A stretch of DNA of 15,098 bases from CAYXOX01 sp964466745 (GTDB taxonomy: Bacteria; Pseudomonadota; Alphaproteobacteria; Rhodobacterales; Rhodobacteraceae), in contig CAYXOX010000064.1 of NCBI GenBank assembly GCA_964466745.1, forward strand, positions 1 to 15,098. Direction: 5' to 3'. A model generated the notes under the pieces. That model was not told where the DNA came from. It did not search any database and saw nothing but the letters and a program-made list of their open reading frames with translations. The position numbers and the translations under genes are program-made. Numbering within the stretch: position 1 is the stretch's first letter; every line of letters begins with the position of its first letter. Shown here in pieces: positions 1 through 6,100 of the stretch.

Positions 1-1
1 A

Positions 2-895
2 AGGATGACGATGCAGAAGGTCGAACTCCCCCTCAAGCGCAAGTACGCGGACGTCTTCAACGGCAACCAGACCTGGAACGAGCTGCCGGTCAGCGACAGC
101 CCGCGCTACCCCTGGCCGGACTCCACTTATGTGCGCAAGCCCAGCTACTTCGACGGCATGCCCGCGAACCCACCAGCGGTCACCGCCATCGAGGGCGCGC
201 GCTGTCTGGTCAAGGTCGGCGACAGCGTGACCACCGACCATATCTCCCCCGCAGGGGCCATCGCGCCCGACAGCCCGGCCGGGGTGTACCTGCAGGAGCA
301 GGGTGTCGAGCGTGCTGATTTCAACTCCTACGGCTCGCGGCGCGGCAACCACGAGGTGATGATGCGGGGCACCTTCGCCAACATCCGCATCCGCAACGAG
401 ATGCTGGAGGGCGTCGAGGGCGGCTACACGCTCGGGCCCGACGGGGAACAGACCTCGATCTTCGAAGCGGCGATGGCCTGGCGCGCGCAGGGCACGCCGC
501 TCGTCGTCTTCGGCGGCGAGCAGTACGGGGCCGGCTCCTCGCGCGACTGGGCGGCGAAGGGCACCAACCTCTTGGGCGTCAAGGCGGTGATCGCGGAAAG
601 CTTCGAGCGCATCCACCGCTCCAACCTCGTGGGCATGGGGGTGATTCCCTTCGAGTTCACCGGCGGCGACACCCGCCGGTCGCTCGGCCTGAAGGGCGAC
701 GAGACGGTCTCCATCACCGGGCTCGAGGGCGATCTCAAGCCGCTCTCCGAAGTGCCCTGCACCATCGCCTACGGCGACGGCACGACCCGCGAGATCACGC
801 TCAGGTGCCGGATCGATACCGCGGTGGAGATCGAGTACATGGAGAACGGAGGCGTGCTGCACTACGTCCTGCGCAACCTCGCCCGCGCCGCCTGA
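2..895 (+). CDS. acnA: Aconitate hydratase, C-terminal part (5' truncated by window edge)
   Basis: Aconitase interconverts citrate and isocitrate in the TCA cycle, in the cytoplasm, using a [4Fe-4S] cluster. Only about 296 residues of the usual roughly 900 are in the window. The reading frame is open to the left edge, so the Met codons at 5 and 11 are internal and not starts. The visible part is the linker and the swivelling C-terminal domain. Counting from the Met at 5, GDSVTTDHISPAG lies at residues 72-84, SRRGNHEVMMRGTF at 111-124 and YGAGSSRDWAAKG at 174-186. The last contains the Ser-Ser-Arg substrate-binding loop, and ERIHRSNLVGMGVIPFEF follows. These are hallmarks of the AcnA/IRP1 branch, not AcnB. 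The cluster-ligating cysteines would lie upstream, outside the window. The gene ends in TGA and converges on ccmG. The identification is secure. Confidence 0.97.
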   Translation, partial: RMTMQKVELPLKRKYADVFNGNQTWNELPVSDSPRYPWPDSTYVRKPSYFDGMPANPPAVTAIEGARCLVKVGDSVTTDHISPAGAIAPDSPAGVYLQEQGVERADFNSYGSRRGNHEVMMRGTFANIRIRNEMLEGVEGGYTLGPDGEQTSIFEAAMAWRAQGTPLVVFGGEQYGAGSSRDWAAKGTNLLGVKAVIAESFERIHRSNLVGMGVIPFEFTGGDTRRSLGLKGDETVSITGLEGDLKPLSEVPCTIAYGDGTTREITLRCRIDTAVEIEYMENGGVLHYVLRNLARAA

Positions 896-913
896 CCCCG
901 GCCTGCCGCCCGC

Positions 914-934
914 GGGGGCGCGCGCGGCGCCCCC
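914..934 (+). terminator. GC hairpin just after acnA, weak terminator candidate
   Basis: GGGGGCGC (914-921) pairs with GCGCCCCC (927-934) across a five-base loop, starting 18 bases after the acnA stop. No T-run follows, so as an intrinsic terminator it is weak. It may help the stronger hairpin at 1069-1089, or may simply reflect base composition. Confidence 0.3.
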
Positions 935-1040
935 CCGGGGCCGGCCCCGCGGTCCGGCCAACCGTTTCGCACCTCGGTCCGGCGGGCTGCGCCGCATCCC
1001 GGGCCGGGCCGACCCAGGCCGGCCCGGGCGCCCGTCCTCC

Positions 1041-1095
1041 ACTTTGGTCTCGAAATACCTCGGGGAGCGCGAGGGGCAGAGCCCCTCGCTTCCTT
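1041..1095 (+). terminator. Terminator-like hairpin within a probable Rhodobacteraceae intergenic element
   Basis: GCGAGGGGC (1069-1077) and GCCCCTCGC (1081-1089) form a perfect 9-bp stem with a three-base loop (AGA), followed by TTCCTTCTC. That orientation suits termination of acnA. The stem is preceded by TTTGGTCTCGAAATACCTC (1043-1061) and GGGG (1062-1065). From memory, this combination of a T/A-rich lead, a C/G-rich block and a GC hairpin recurs between genes in many Rhodobacteraceae genomes. The hairpin is visible here; the family-wide recurrence is recollection and was not checked. Confidence 0.6.
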
Positions 1096-1130
1096 CTCGC
1101 CACCGGCGCCGGCGCGGGCAGGCGGCAGGC

Positions 1131-1697
1131 TCAGTTGGTCAGGGGGATCGGGCCGTCCCAGCCGGCGTCGCGCAGCGCGGGCCAGATCCGCGCCTCCAGA
1201 ACGCTGCGCGTGATCGGCCCCGCGAAACGCAGGCGGACCACCCCGTCGCCATCGATCACGTAGGTCTCCGGCACGCCGTAAAGGCCCCAGTCCAGCGCCA
1301 TCCGCCCCTGGGCATCGGCGCCCCCGGCGGCGTAGGGGTCACCGAGCTCGCGCAGGAAGGCCAGCGCCTTTTCCGGGTCGTCCTTGTAGTTGACGCCGTA
1401 GATCGGCACACCGGCATCCGCCAGCGTCTGCAGGTTGGGATGCTCCACCCGGCACGGCGCGCACCAGGAGGCCCAGAAGTTCACCAGCTTCACCGAGCCG
1501 TCGCGCAGGGTGGCGTCGGTGAAGGGCGCGCCCGGGCCGAGCGGGGCGAGCGCCACGGCAGGTGCCGCGCGCCCTTCCACCGCGGAGGGCAGCGCGTCGG
1601 GATCCTCGCGCATCATGCCGAGGTAGAAGAGCGCCGCCAGTGCCACGAAAAGGACGGGCGGCGCGAGCGTGAGCGGGGAGATGCGCATCCTAGCCAT
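1131..1697 (-). CDS. ccmG: Thiol:disulfide interchange protein CcmG/DsbE (cytochrome c maturation)
   Basis: CcmG is a membrane-anchored periplasmic thioredoxin-like protein that keeps the apocytochrome c CXXCH cysteines (via CcmH) reduced for haem attachment. The 188-residue product has an N-terminal signal anchor (about residues 8-28) and a thioredoxin fold with active site WCAPC at 78-82. GVPET at 141-145 holds the cis-proline (P143) typical of CcmG, and family-typical GVNYKD is at 101-106. The start is uncertain. ATG at 1697 overlaps the ccmD stop by 8 bases, and its upstream GCAGG lies too close. ATG at 1688, giving 185 residues, has the same purine stretch about 8 bases upstream and may be the real start. 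This is the last gene of the minus-strand ccm cluster and faces acnA. Confidence 0.95.
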   Translation of the reverse strand: MARMRISPLTLAPPVLFVALAALFYLGMMREDPDALPSAVEGRAAPAVALAPLGPGAPFTDATLRDGSVKLVNFWASWCAPCRVEHPNLQTLADAGVPIYGVNYKDDPEKALAFLRELGDPYAAGGADAQGRMALDWGLYGVPETYVIDGDGVVRLRFAGPITRSVLEARIWPALRDAGWDGPIPLTN

Positions 1698-1851
1698 CCT
1701 GCTGCCGTTTCGCCTCGGCCTCGCGCCGCTCGAGCGCCGCGCGCGCCTGGCGGGCGCCGCGCAGGCTCAGGCCCACCAGCCCGGCGAGCAGCACGACGGA
1801 CACCGCGTAGGCCGAGAGCACGTAGACCGCGTAGCTTCCGAGGTCGGGCAT
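1690..1851 (-). CDS. ccmD: Haem exporter protein CcmD
   Basis: CcmD is a small membrane protein that links the CcmABC complex to the haem chaperone CcmE and is needed to release holo-CcmE. The product has 53 residues: a short N-terminus (MPDLGSYAVYVLSAYAVS), one transmembrane helix up to about residue 30, then a highly charged C-terminal helix rich in Arg, Glu, Lys and Gln. This is the CcmD pattern at the usual length. The frame stays open far upstream, so the start is set by homology and context: ATG at 1851 shares its A with the ccmC stop (TGATG), which suggests translational coupling. The 3' end overlaps the start of ccmG. Confidence 0.88.
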   Translation of the reverse strand: MPDLGSYAVYVLSAYAVSVVLLAGLVGLSLRGARQARAALERREAEAKRQQDG

Positions 1852-2579
1852 CAGGCGAGCCTCTCGCGCGCCACCAGCGCCTTCACGCGGCGCGCGCGGA
1901 TCTCGGTGCCCGTGCGCAACAGCACGAGCGCGATGAACAGCGTCACGAAGCCCGCGATGCACACCAGAAGCGGAAAGTAGAACACGTCGTGCACGTTCTC
2001 CTCGGCGTCCAGCGAGAGCGACGGGCCCTGGTGCAGGCCCTGGTTCCAGAAGAACACCGCGTAGCGGGACAGCAGCGCGAAGACCGAGCCCACGAGGCAG
2101 AGGATCGAGGTGAGATCGGCCGCCGTGTCGGGGTCCTCGATGGCTTCCCACATCGCGATGTAGCCGATGTAGAAGAGAAAGAGGATCAGAAACGAGGTCA
2201 GCCGCGGATCCCACACCCACCAGGTGCCCCACATGGGCTGGCCCCAGATCGCCCCCGTGGCCAGCGCGATCAGCGTCATCGTCATGCCCACCGGTGCCGC
2301 CGCCTTGGCCGCCAGCGCGCTCACGTGGTGGCGCCGGATGAGCCAGATCAGCGAGGCCACGAGCATCATCAGCCAGGCGTTGATCGCCATGAGCGCCGAG
2401 GGCACGTGCAGGTAGATGATCTTTACGGTGGAGCCCTGGCGGAAATCGTCGGGCGTGAAGAAGAAGCCCCACACGAGCCCGGTCACGAGCAACGCCGCGG
2501 CGCCCACCGAGAGCCAGGGCAGGAGCCATTCCGTGGAAGCGAGGAACTTCCGGGGGTTCGCGTAGCGCCAGATCGACAT
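1851..2579 (-). CDS. ccmC: Haem transporter / haem lyase component CcmC
   Basis: CcmC is an inner-membrane protein that binds haem at its periplasmic face and loads it onto CcmE. It belongs to the haem-handling protein family. The 242-residue product shows about six hydrophobic segments. The tryptophan-rich WWD motif runs from W112 to about residue 129 (WGQPMWGTWWVWDPRLTS). The two conserved external haem-ligand histidines are visible as H58 (in IYLHVPSA) and H183 (in GLHQGPSLSL). Length and motifs match the family. It starts with ATG 51 bases after the ccmB stop, without an obvious Shine-Dalgarno sequence, and overlaps ccmD by one base. Confidence 0.97.
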   Translation of the reverse strand: MSIWRYANPRKFLASTEWLLPWLSVGAAALLVTGLVWGFFFTPDDFRQGSTVKIIYLHVPSALMAINAWLMMLVASLIWLIRRHHVSALAAKAAAPVGMTMTLIALATGAIWGQPMWGTWWVWDPRLTSFLILFLFYIGYIAMWEAIEDPDTAADLTSILCLVGSVFALLSRYAVFFWNQGLHQGPSLSLDAEENVHDVFYFPLLVCIAGFVTLFIALVLLRTGTEIRARRVKALVARERLA

Positions 2580-2630
2580 GGGCGGTAATTAGCCCGCGCC
2601 CCCTGCCCCCACAAGCCCGGCGCCCCCGGC

Positions 2631-3287
2631 TCACCGCAGATTGATGCGCAGCACCGCCGCCGCGGCGAAAGGCAGCAGCGCCACCGAGCCCAGGCTGACC
2701 CCGCCGAGCAGGGCCATCGTGGGGCCCACCGCGAGGCCCTCGGCGCCCCGGCGCACCGCCTCCGCCCCGAAGATGAGCGTGGGCACGTAGAGCGGCAGCA
2801 CCAGAAGCGAGAGCAGCAGACCCCCGCGCTTGAGCCCGACGGTCAGCGCCGCCCCGAAGGTTCCGATCACGCTGAGCGCGGGGGTGCCGACCGCCAGGGA
2901 AGCGAAGAGCCACCCGTAGGCCGGCGGCGGCAGGCTGAGCAGCACCCCCAGCGCGGGCGCGGCAAGCGTCAGCGGCAGGCCCGTGGTGATCCAGTGCGCG
3001 AGCGCCTTGGTGGCCGCCACCGCCTCCAGCGGCAGCGGCGCGGTGGCGAGCAGGTCAAGCGAGCCGTCCTCGTGATCGAGCGCGAAGATCCTGTCGAGCG
3101 AGAGCAGGCAGGCAAGGAGCGCCCCGAGCCACAGCACCCCCGGGGCGATCCGCGCGAGCAGCGCGTTCTCCGGCCCCACGCCGAACGGAACCAGCACCGT
3201 CACGACGAGAAAGAAGGCGAGACCGAGGCCGAAGCCGCCGCCGGCGCGCACGGCCAACGCGAGATCGCGCAGGAGAAGCGCTCTCAC
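2631..3287 (-). CDS. ccmB: Haem exporter permease CcmB
   Basis: CcmB is the membrane subunit of the CcmAB ABC transporter, which powers release of holo-CcmE from CcmC in cytochrome c maturation. The coding region sits at the end of a longer open frame. I place the start at the GTG at 3287, which overlaps the ccmA stop as GTGA and gives MRALLLRDLALAVRAGGGFG, a typical CcmB N-terminus. The resulting 218 residues match the family length. About six hydrophobic helices are visible, and LDRIFALDHEDGSLDLL at about residues 64-80 is the conserved cytoplasmic loop expected to contact CcmA. The four-base overlap implies translational coupling to ccmA. Confidence 0.93.
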   Translation of the reverse strand: MRALLLRDLALAVRAGGGFGLGLAFFLVVTVLVPFGVGPENALLARIAPGVLWLGALLACLLSLDRIFALDHEDGSLDLLATAPLPLEAVAATKALAHWITTGLPLTLAAPALGVLLSLPPPAYGWLFASLAVGTPALSVIGTFGAALTVGLKRGGLLLSLLVLPLYVPTLIFGAEAVRRGAEGLAVGPTMALLGGVSLGSVALLPFAAAAVLRINLR

Positions 3288-3901
3288 AGGAAGGCCTCGT
3301 CGAAGGCGTCCGCCGCCAGCCTGGGCTCGGCCCGGAAGGGCGCCAGCTCCAGCACGCGCGCCTCCAGCCCGAGATCGATGTGGGTTGCGATAAGCGCCCG
3401 GCCCCCGGCGGCCAGATGCCCGCGCAGGATCTCGCCGAAGCGGCCCACCGTCTCGGCATCGAGCGAGACGGTGGGCTCGTCGAGCATCCATACGGGGCGC
3501 CCCGTCACGAGCAGCCGCGCGAGCCCCAGCCGGCGCTTCTGCCCCGCCGAGAGGTTGCGGGCGGGCCGGTCGGAAAGGGCGTTCAGGCCGAAAGCGGCGA
3601 GCGCGGGCCCGATGTCGCGCGTGCCGAACACCGCGGCCCAGAAGGAGAGGTTCTCGCGCACGGTGAGCGTGGCCTTGAGCCCGTCGGCGTGGCCGGCATA
3701 GGCAACCGTCTCGGGGTCCGGCAGGCGCGCGGAGGAAAGCGGCGGCTGCAGCCCGGCAAGCGTGCGCAGGAGCGTCGTCTTGCCCACGCCGTTTGGCCCG
3801 CGCAGCACGAGCGCCTCGCCCTCCCCGATGGAGAAGGAGACGCCCGAAAGGACCGCCACCCCGCCCCGCGCCACCGCGAGATCCGCGACCGCGAAGCTCA
3901 C
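3284..3901 (-). CDS. ccmA: Haem exporter ATP-binding subunit CcmA
   Basis: CcmA is the ATPase of the CcmAB complex of system I cytochrome c maturation, on the cytoplasmic side of the inner membrane. The 205-residue product is a single ABC domain: Walker A GPNGVGKTT at 35-43, signature LSAGQ at 117-121, Walker B VWMLDEP at 137-143 and H-loop His at 174. YAGHADGLK at about 68-76, replacing a standard Q-loop, is characteristic of CcmA. The start is GTG at 3901. An in-frame TGA lies 15 codons upstream and no ATG lies between, so GTG is the best choice although the Shine-Dalgarno is weak. A 115-base gap, in which I see no gene, separates it from the Mth938-like gene upstream. Confidence 0.95.
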   Translation of the reverse strand: MSFAVADLAVARGGVAVLSGVSFSIGEGEALVLRGPNGVGKTTLLRTLAGLQPPLSSARLPDPETVAYAGHADGLKATLTVRENLSFWAAVFGTRDIGPALAAFGLNALSDRPARNLSAGQKRRLGLARLLVTGRPVWMLDEPTVSLDAETVGRFGEILRGHLAAGGRALIATHIDLGLEARVLELAPFRAEPRLAADAFDEAFL

Positions 3902-4016
3902 GGCAGCCCGCTCGCGCAGGCGCGCCGTCTGGTCCGCCGGGTCTCACGCACCACGCTGCGCGCCCGGTCCGCCCCCGGCCTCACCGCCCGGGGGGGATGC
4001 CGGCGGCGCGGGCGGC

Positions 4017-4370
4017 TCATACCGGCAGAACGGCCACGGCAACCCGGCGGCCCTCGGAAAGGAGGACATTGTACGTCCGGCAGGCGGCCGGCGAGGCCAT
4101 GCTCTCCACGCCGAGGCCCGCCTCTTCCAGCGCCGAGCGGAACGCTGCGGGAAGATGCGCCGGCTCCTTGCCGGTGCCGATGAAGACCACGTCGATCAGC
4201 GCGGCATGTCGCAGTATCAGTGCGGTATCCGCGAGCCCGCCCCACGGCTCGGCCCCCGCGGGCGAGACGAGCAGCGCGCCCTCCATCGCCTGCCCGCCGA
4301 CGCGAAAGAACCCCGGCCCGTAGCCGTCGATCGGCAGCGCGTCGGAAAACCGGATCTCGTTCAGGCGCAT
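4017..4370 (-). CDS. Mth938-like domain protein (NDUFAF3/DUF498 family)
   Basis: This is a 117-residue protein of the Mth938-like fold, the family that includes human NDUFAF3, a mitochondrial complex I assembly factor. The molecular activity of bacterial members is not established. Visible family features are IDGYGPGFFRVGG at 14-26, VVFIGTGKE at 61-69 and the C-terminal block beginning MASPAACRTYNVLLSEGRR at 91. The start is ATG at 4370, set by a good Shine-Dalgarno (GGGAGAG, spacer about 6) and by homology. A frame extending upstream to 4472 adds an Arg/Ser-rich stretch that looks non-coding and overlaps the neighbour. The gene begins 13 bases after the TauE/SafE-type gene ends and precedes ccmA, so it sits inside the sec-ccm cluster, fitting a role in membrane-protein or respiratory-complex biogenesis (inference). 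Confidence 0.9.
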   Translation of the reverse strand: MRLNEIRFSDALPIDGYGPGFFRVGGQAMEGALLVSPAGAEPWGGLADTALILRHAALIDVVFIGTGKEPAHLPAAFRSALEEAGLGVESMASPAACRTYNVLLSEGRRVAVAVLPV

Positions 4371-4383
4371 GGCGTCTCTCCCT

Positions 4384-5136
4384 TTACCAGCCGATGGGCA
4401 GGCCGATGAGGCCCGCCGCTCCGATGAGCGAAAACGCAACCTTCCGGTACATCCCCGCCCGCGCCGGGTCAAACAGGCGTCGGCCGATCAGCGTGCCCGC
4501 CGCGAAGGGCAGGAACAGCAGCGCCCCGAGCCCGAGCGCAACGCCGGGGAGCGCGCCCTGAAGCGCCAGCAGCGGCAGGAAAGCGAGGCCGGAAAGCGTG
4601 AGCACGACGATGGTGTTGGCGCGGCTCCGGGCCACGCTGTCGGACCCGCCGAGCTGGAAGAGCACCAGCGCGGGGCCGTGCAGCCCGGTGGCGCCCCCGA
4701 CAAGCCCGGCGATGCCCCCGACGCCGAGCCAGGCGGGCCGGCCGGGCCGCCCGGTGTAGCGCCAGCCGGCCAGCAGCGCGGCCAGCGTGGCAAGAACCGC
4801 GACCGAGATCGCCCAGCGCAACAGATCGGGATCGGCGAAGCGAAGCGCAAGCTGGCCCACGGGCGTGGCGACGGCGACGGCGGCGAAGAGCGTGAGCACG
4901 GCGGGCGTGTCGGCCTCGGCCCAGGCCCGCGGGAAAACCGTGAAGAGCGAGGACAGCGCCGAGGCCGAGAAGGCGGCGGCGGCGACAAGCGGCGAGATCA
5001 CCAGCGTGGCCAGCGGCATGAACACCAGCGCCGAGCCGAAGCCCGCGAAGCCGTAGAGCAGCCCGGTTGCGAAGGTGAGCGCCACGAGCCAGCCCAGCCC
5101 GGGCAGGGCCAGCGCCGCGGCAAGCGCGTCAGGCAT
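4384..5136 (-). CDS. TSUP (TauE/SafE) family membrane transporter
   Basis: A 250-residue polytopic inner-membrane protein of the TSUP family. Members move sulfite, sulfoacetate or other small sulfur-containing or organic anions, but the substrate cannot be told here. About seven or eight hydrophobic segments are visible. The family's internal duplication shows as the glycine-rich GFAGFGSALVFMPL at 29-42 and GLVGGATGLHGPALVLF at 144-160, the two half-repeat signatures. The ATG at 5136 lies inside the end of secF (8-base overlap), and the stop is 13 bases before the Mth938-like gene, so it is almost certainly cotranscribed with both. A link to cytochrome c maturation or Sec export is suggested only by position. 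Confidence 0.9.
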   Translation of the reverse strand: MPDALAAALALPGLGWLVALTFATGLLYGFAGFGSALVFMPLATLVISPLVAAAAFSASALSSLFTVFPRAWAEADTPAVLTLFAAVAVATPVGQLALRFADPDLLRWAISVAVLATLAALLAGWRYTGRPGRPAWLGVGGIAGLVGGATGLHGPALVLFQLGGSDSVARSRANTIVVLTLSGLAFLPLLALQGALPGVALGLGALLFLPFAAGTLIGRRLFDPARAGMYRKVAFSLIGAAGLIGLPIGW

Positions 5137-6097
5137 CCACGTCGGCGTACTGGTTGCCCTTGTTCGCGTCGGGCTTTGACCAGTCGCGCTTGACCCCGAG
5201 GTAGAGCAGGATGGCGCTGGCCACGAACACCGACGAGTAGGTGCCCACGATCACGCCCCAGATCATCGCAAACACGAAGCCCCGGATCACGTCACCCCCC
5301 AGCACGTAGAGCGAGACAAGCGCGAGCAGCGTTGTGACGGATGTCATCATCGTGCGGCTGAGCGTCTCGTTGATGGAGAGGTTCAGCACTTCCTTGAGGG
5401 GCTTCTGCTTGTATTTCCGCAGGTTCTCGCGCACCCGGTCGAAGACCACCACGGTATCGTTCAGCGAATAGCCGACGATGGTGAGCAGCGCCGCGATGAT
5501 CGCGAGGTCGAAGCGGATCTGAAGCTCCGAGAAGATGCCGATGGTCAGCACCACGTCGTGCACCAGCGCGACCACCGCCCCGAGGGCGAACTGCCACTCG
5601 AAACGCAGCCAGATATAGACGAGGACCGCCGCGATCGCGAGCGAGACGGCGATCACCGCGGCCCAGATGAGCTCTCCCGATACCGTCGGGCCCACCGATT
5701 CCACCGAGGTGAACTGCAGCCCCGGATCGACGCCTTGCAGCGCCGCCTGCACCTGGTTGAGCACCTCGGGCGTCACGCTTTCCTGCCCGTCCAGCGCCTG
5801 GATCGTCACGGTGGCCACGTTCTCGTCGGGGCCGAAGGTGGGATCGAAGACCTCGGTGATGGTCACGTCGCCCAGCGCGAGCCCCGAGAGCGCATCGCGG
5901 TAGGCGCCCACGTCCACGGGCTGGGGGGCTTCCGTCCGGATGGTGGTGCCGCCCCGGAAATCGATGCCGTAGTTCAGCCCCTGCAACAGGAACGAGACGA
6001 AGGCGAGCACCACGAGCAGCGCCGAGAGGCCGAGCGTCAGCTTCCACCGCGCGAAGAAATCCCAGTTCGTTGTCGAGGGAACCAGTTTCAGGCGCAT
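5129..6097 (-). CDS. secF: Protein translocase subunit SecF
   Basis: SecF pairs with SecD and YajC in the inner membrane and uses the proton gradient to pull exported proteins through SecYEG from the periplasmic side. The 322-residue product has TM1 at about 20-40, then the conserved YGIDFRGGTTIR (43-54). A periplasmic domain of about 100 residues follows, then a five-helix bundle with TIVGYSLNDTVVVFDRVREN at about 204-223, the SecF signature in TM4-TM5. Length and topology fit a stand-alone alphaproteobacterial SecF. ATG at 6097 lies only three bases after the secD stop, and the 3' end overlaps the next gene by 8 bases. Confidence 0.98.
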   Translation of the reverse strand: MRLKLVPSTTNWDFFARWKLTLGLSALLVVLAFVSFLLQGLNYGIDFRGGTTIRTEAPQPVDVGAYRDALSGLALGDVTITEVFDPTFGPDENVATVTIQALDGQESVTPEVLNQVQAALQGVDPGLQFTSVESVGPTVSGELIWAAVIAVSLAIAAVLVYIWLRFEWQFALGAVVALVHDVVLTIGIFSELQIRFDLAIIAALLTIVGYSLNDTVVVFDRVRENLRKYKQKPLKEVLNLSINETLSRTMMTSVTTLLALVSLYVLGGDVIRGFVFAMIWGVIVGTYSSVFVASAILLYLGVKRDWSKPDANKGNQYADVDA

Positions 6098-6100
6098 CGG

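Noticed and set aside
1044..2588. 514-codon plus-strand frame across ccmG, ccmD and ccmC
   Set aside because: Arg/His/Gly-rich, no domain, antisense to three certain genes.
1852..2913. Upstream extension of the ccmD frame
   Set aside because: The frame is open but antisense-like in composition and overlaps ccmC and ccmB. Only the last 53 residues match CcmD.
3288..3947. Upstream extension of the ccmB frame giving a 438-codon protein
   Set aside because: The extra residues are a shadow of ccmA. CcmB begins at the GTG overlapping the ccmA stop.
3902..4016. Possible small gene or regulatory leader in the gap before ccmA
   Set aside because: No start with ribosome-binding site, no plausible peptide and no clear structure apart from runs of G and C.
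4371..4472. N-terminal extension of the Mth938-like protein
   Set aside because: Arg/Ser-rich, overlaps the end of the TSUP gene, and the internal ATG at 4370 has a strong Shine-Dalgarno.
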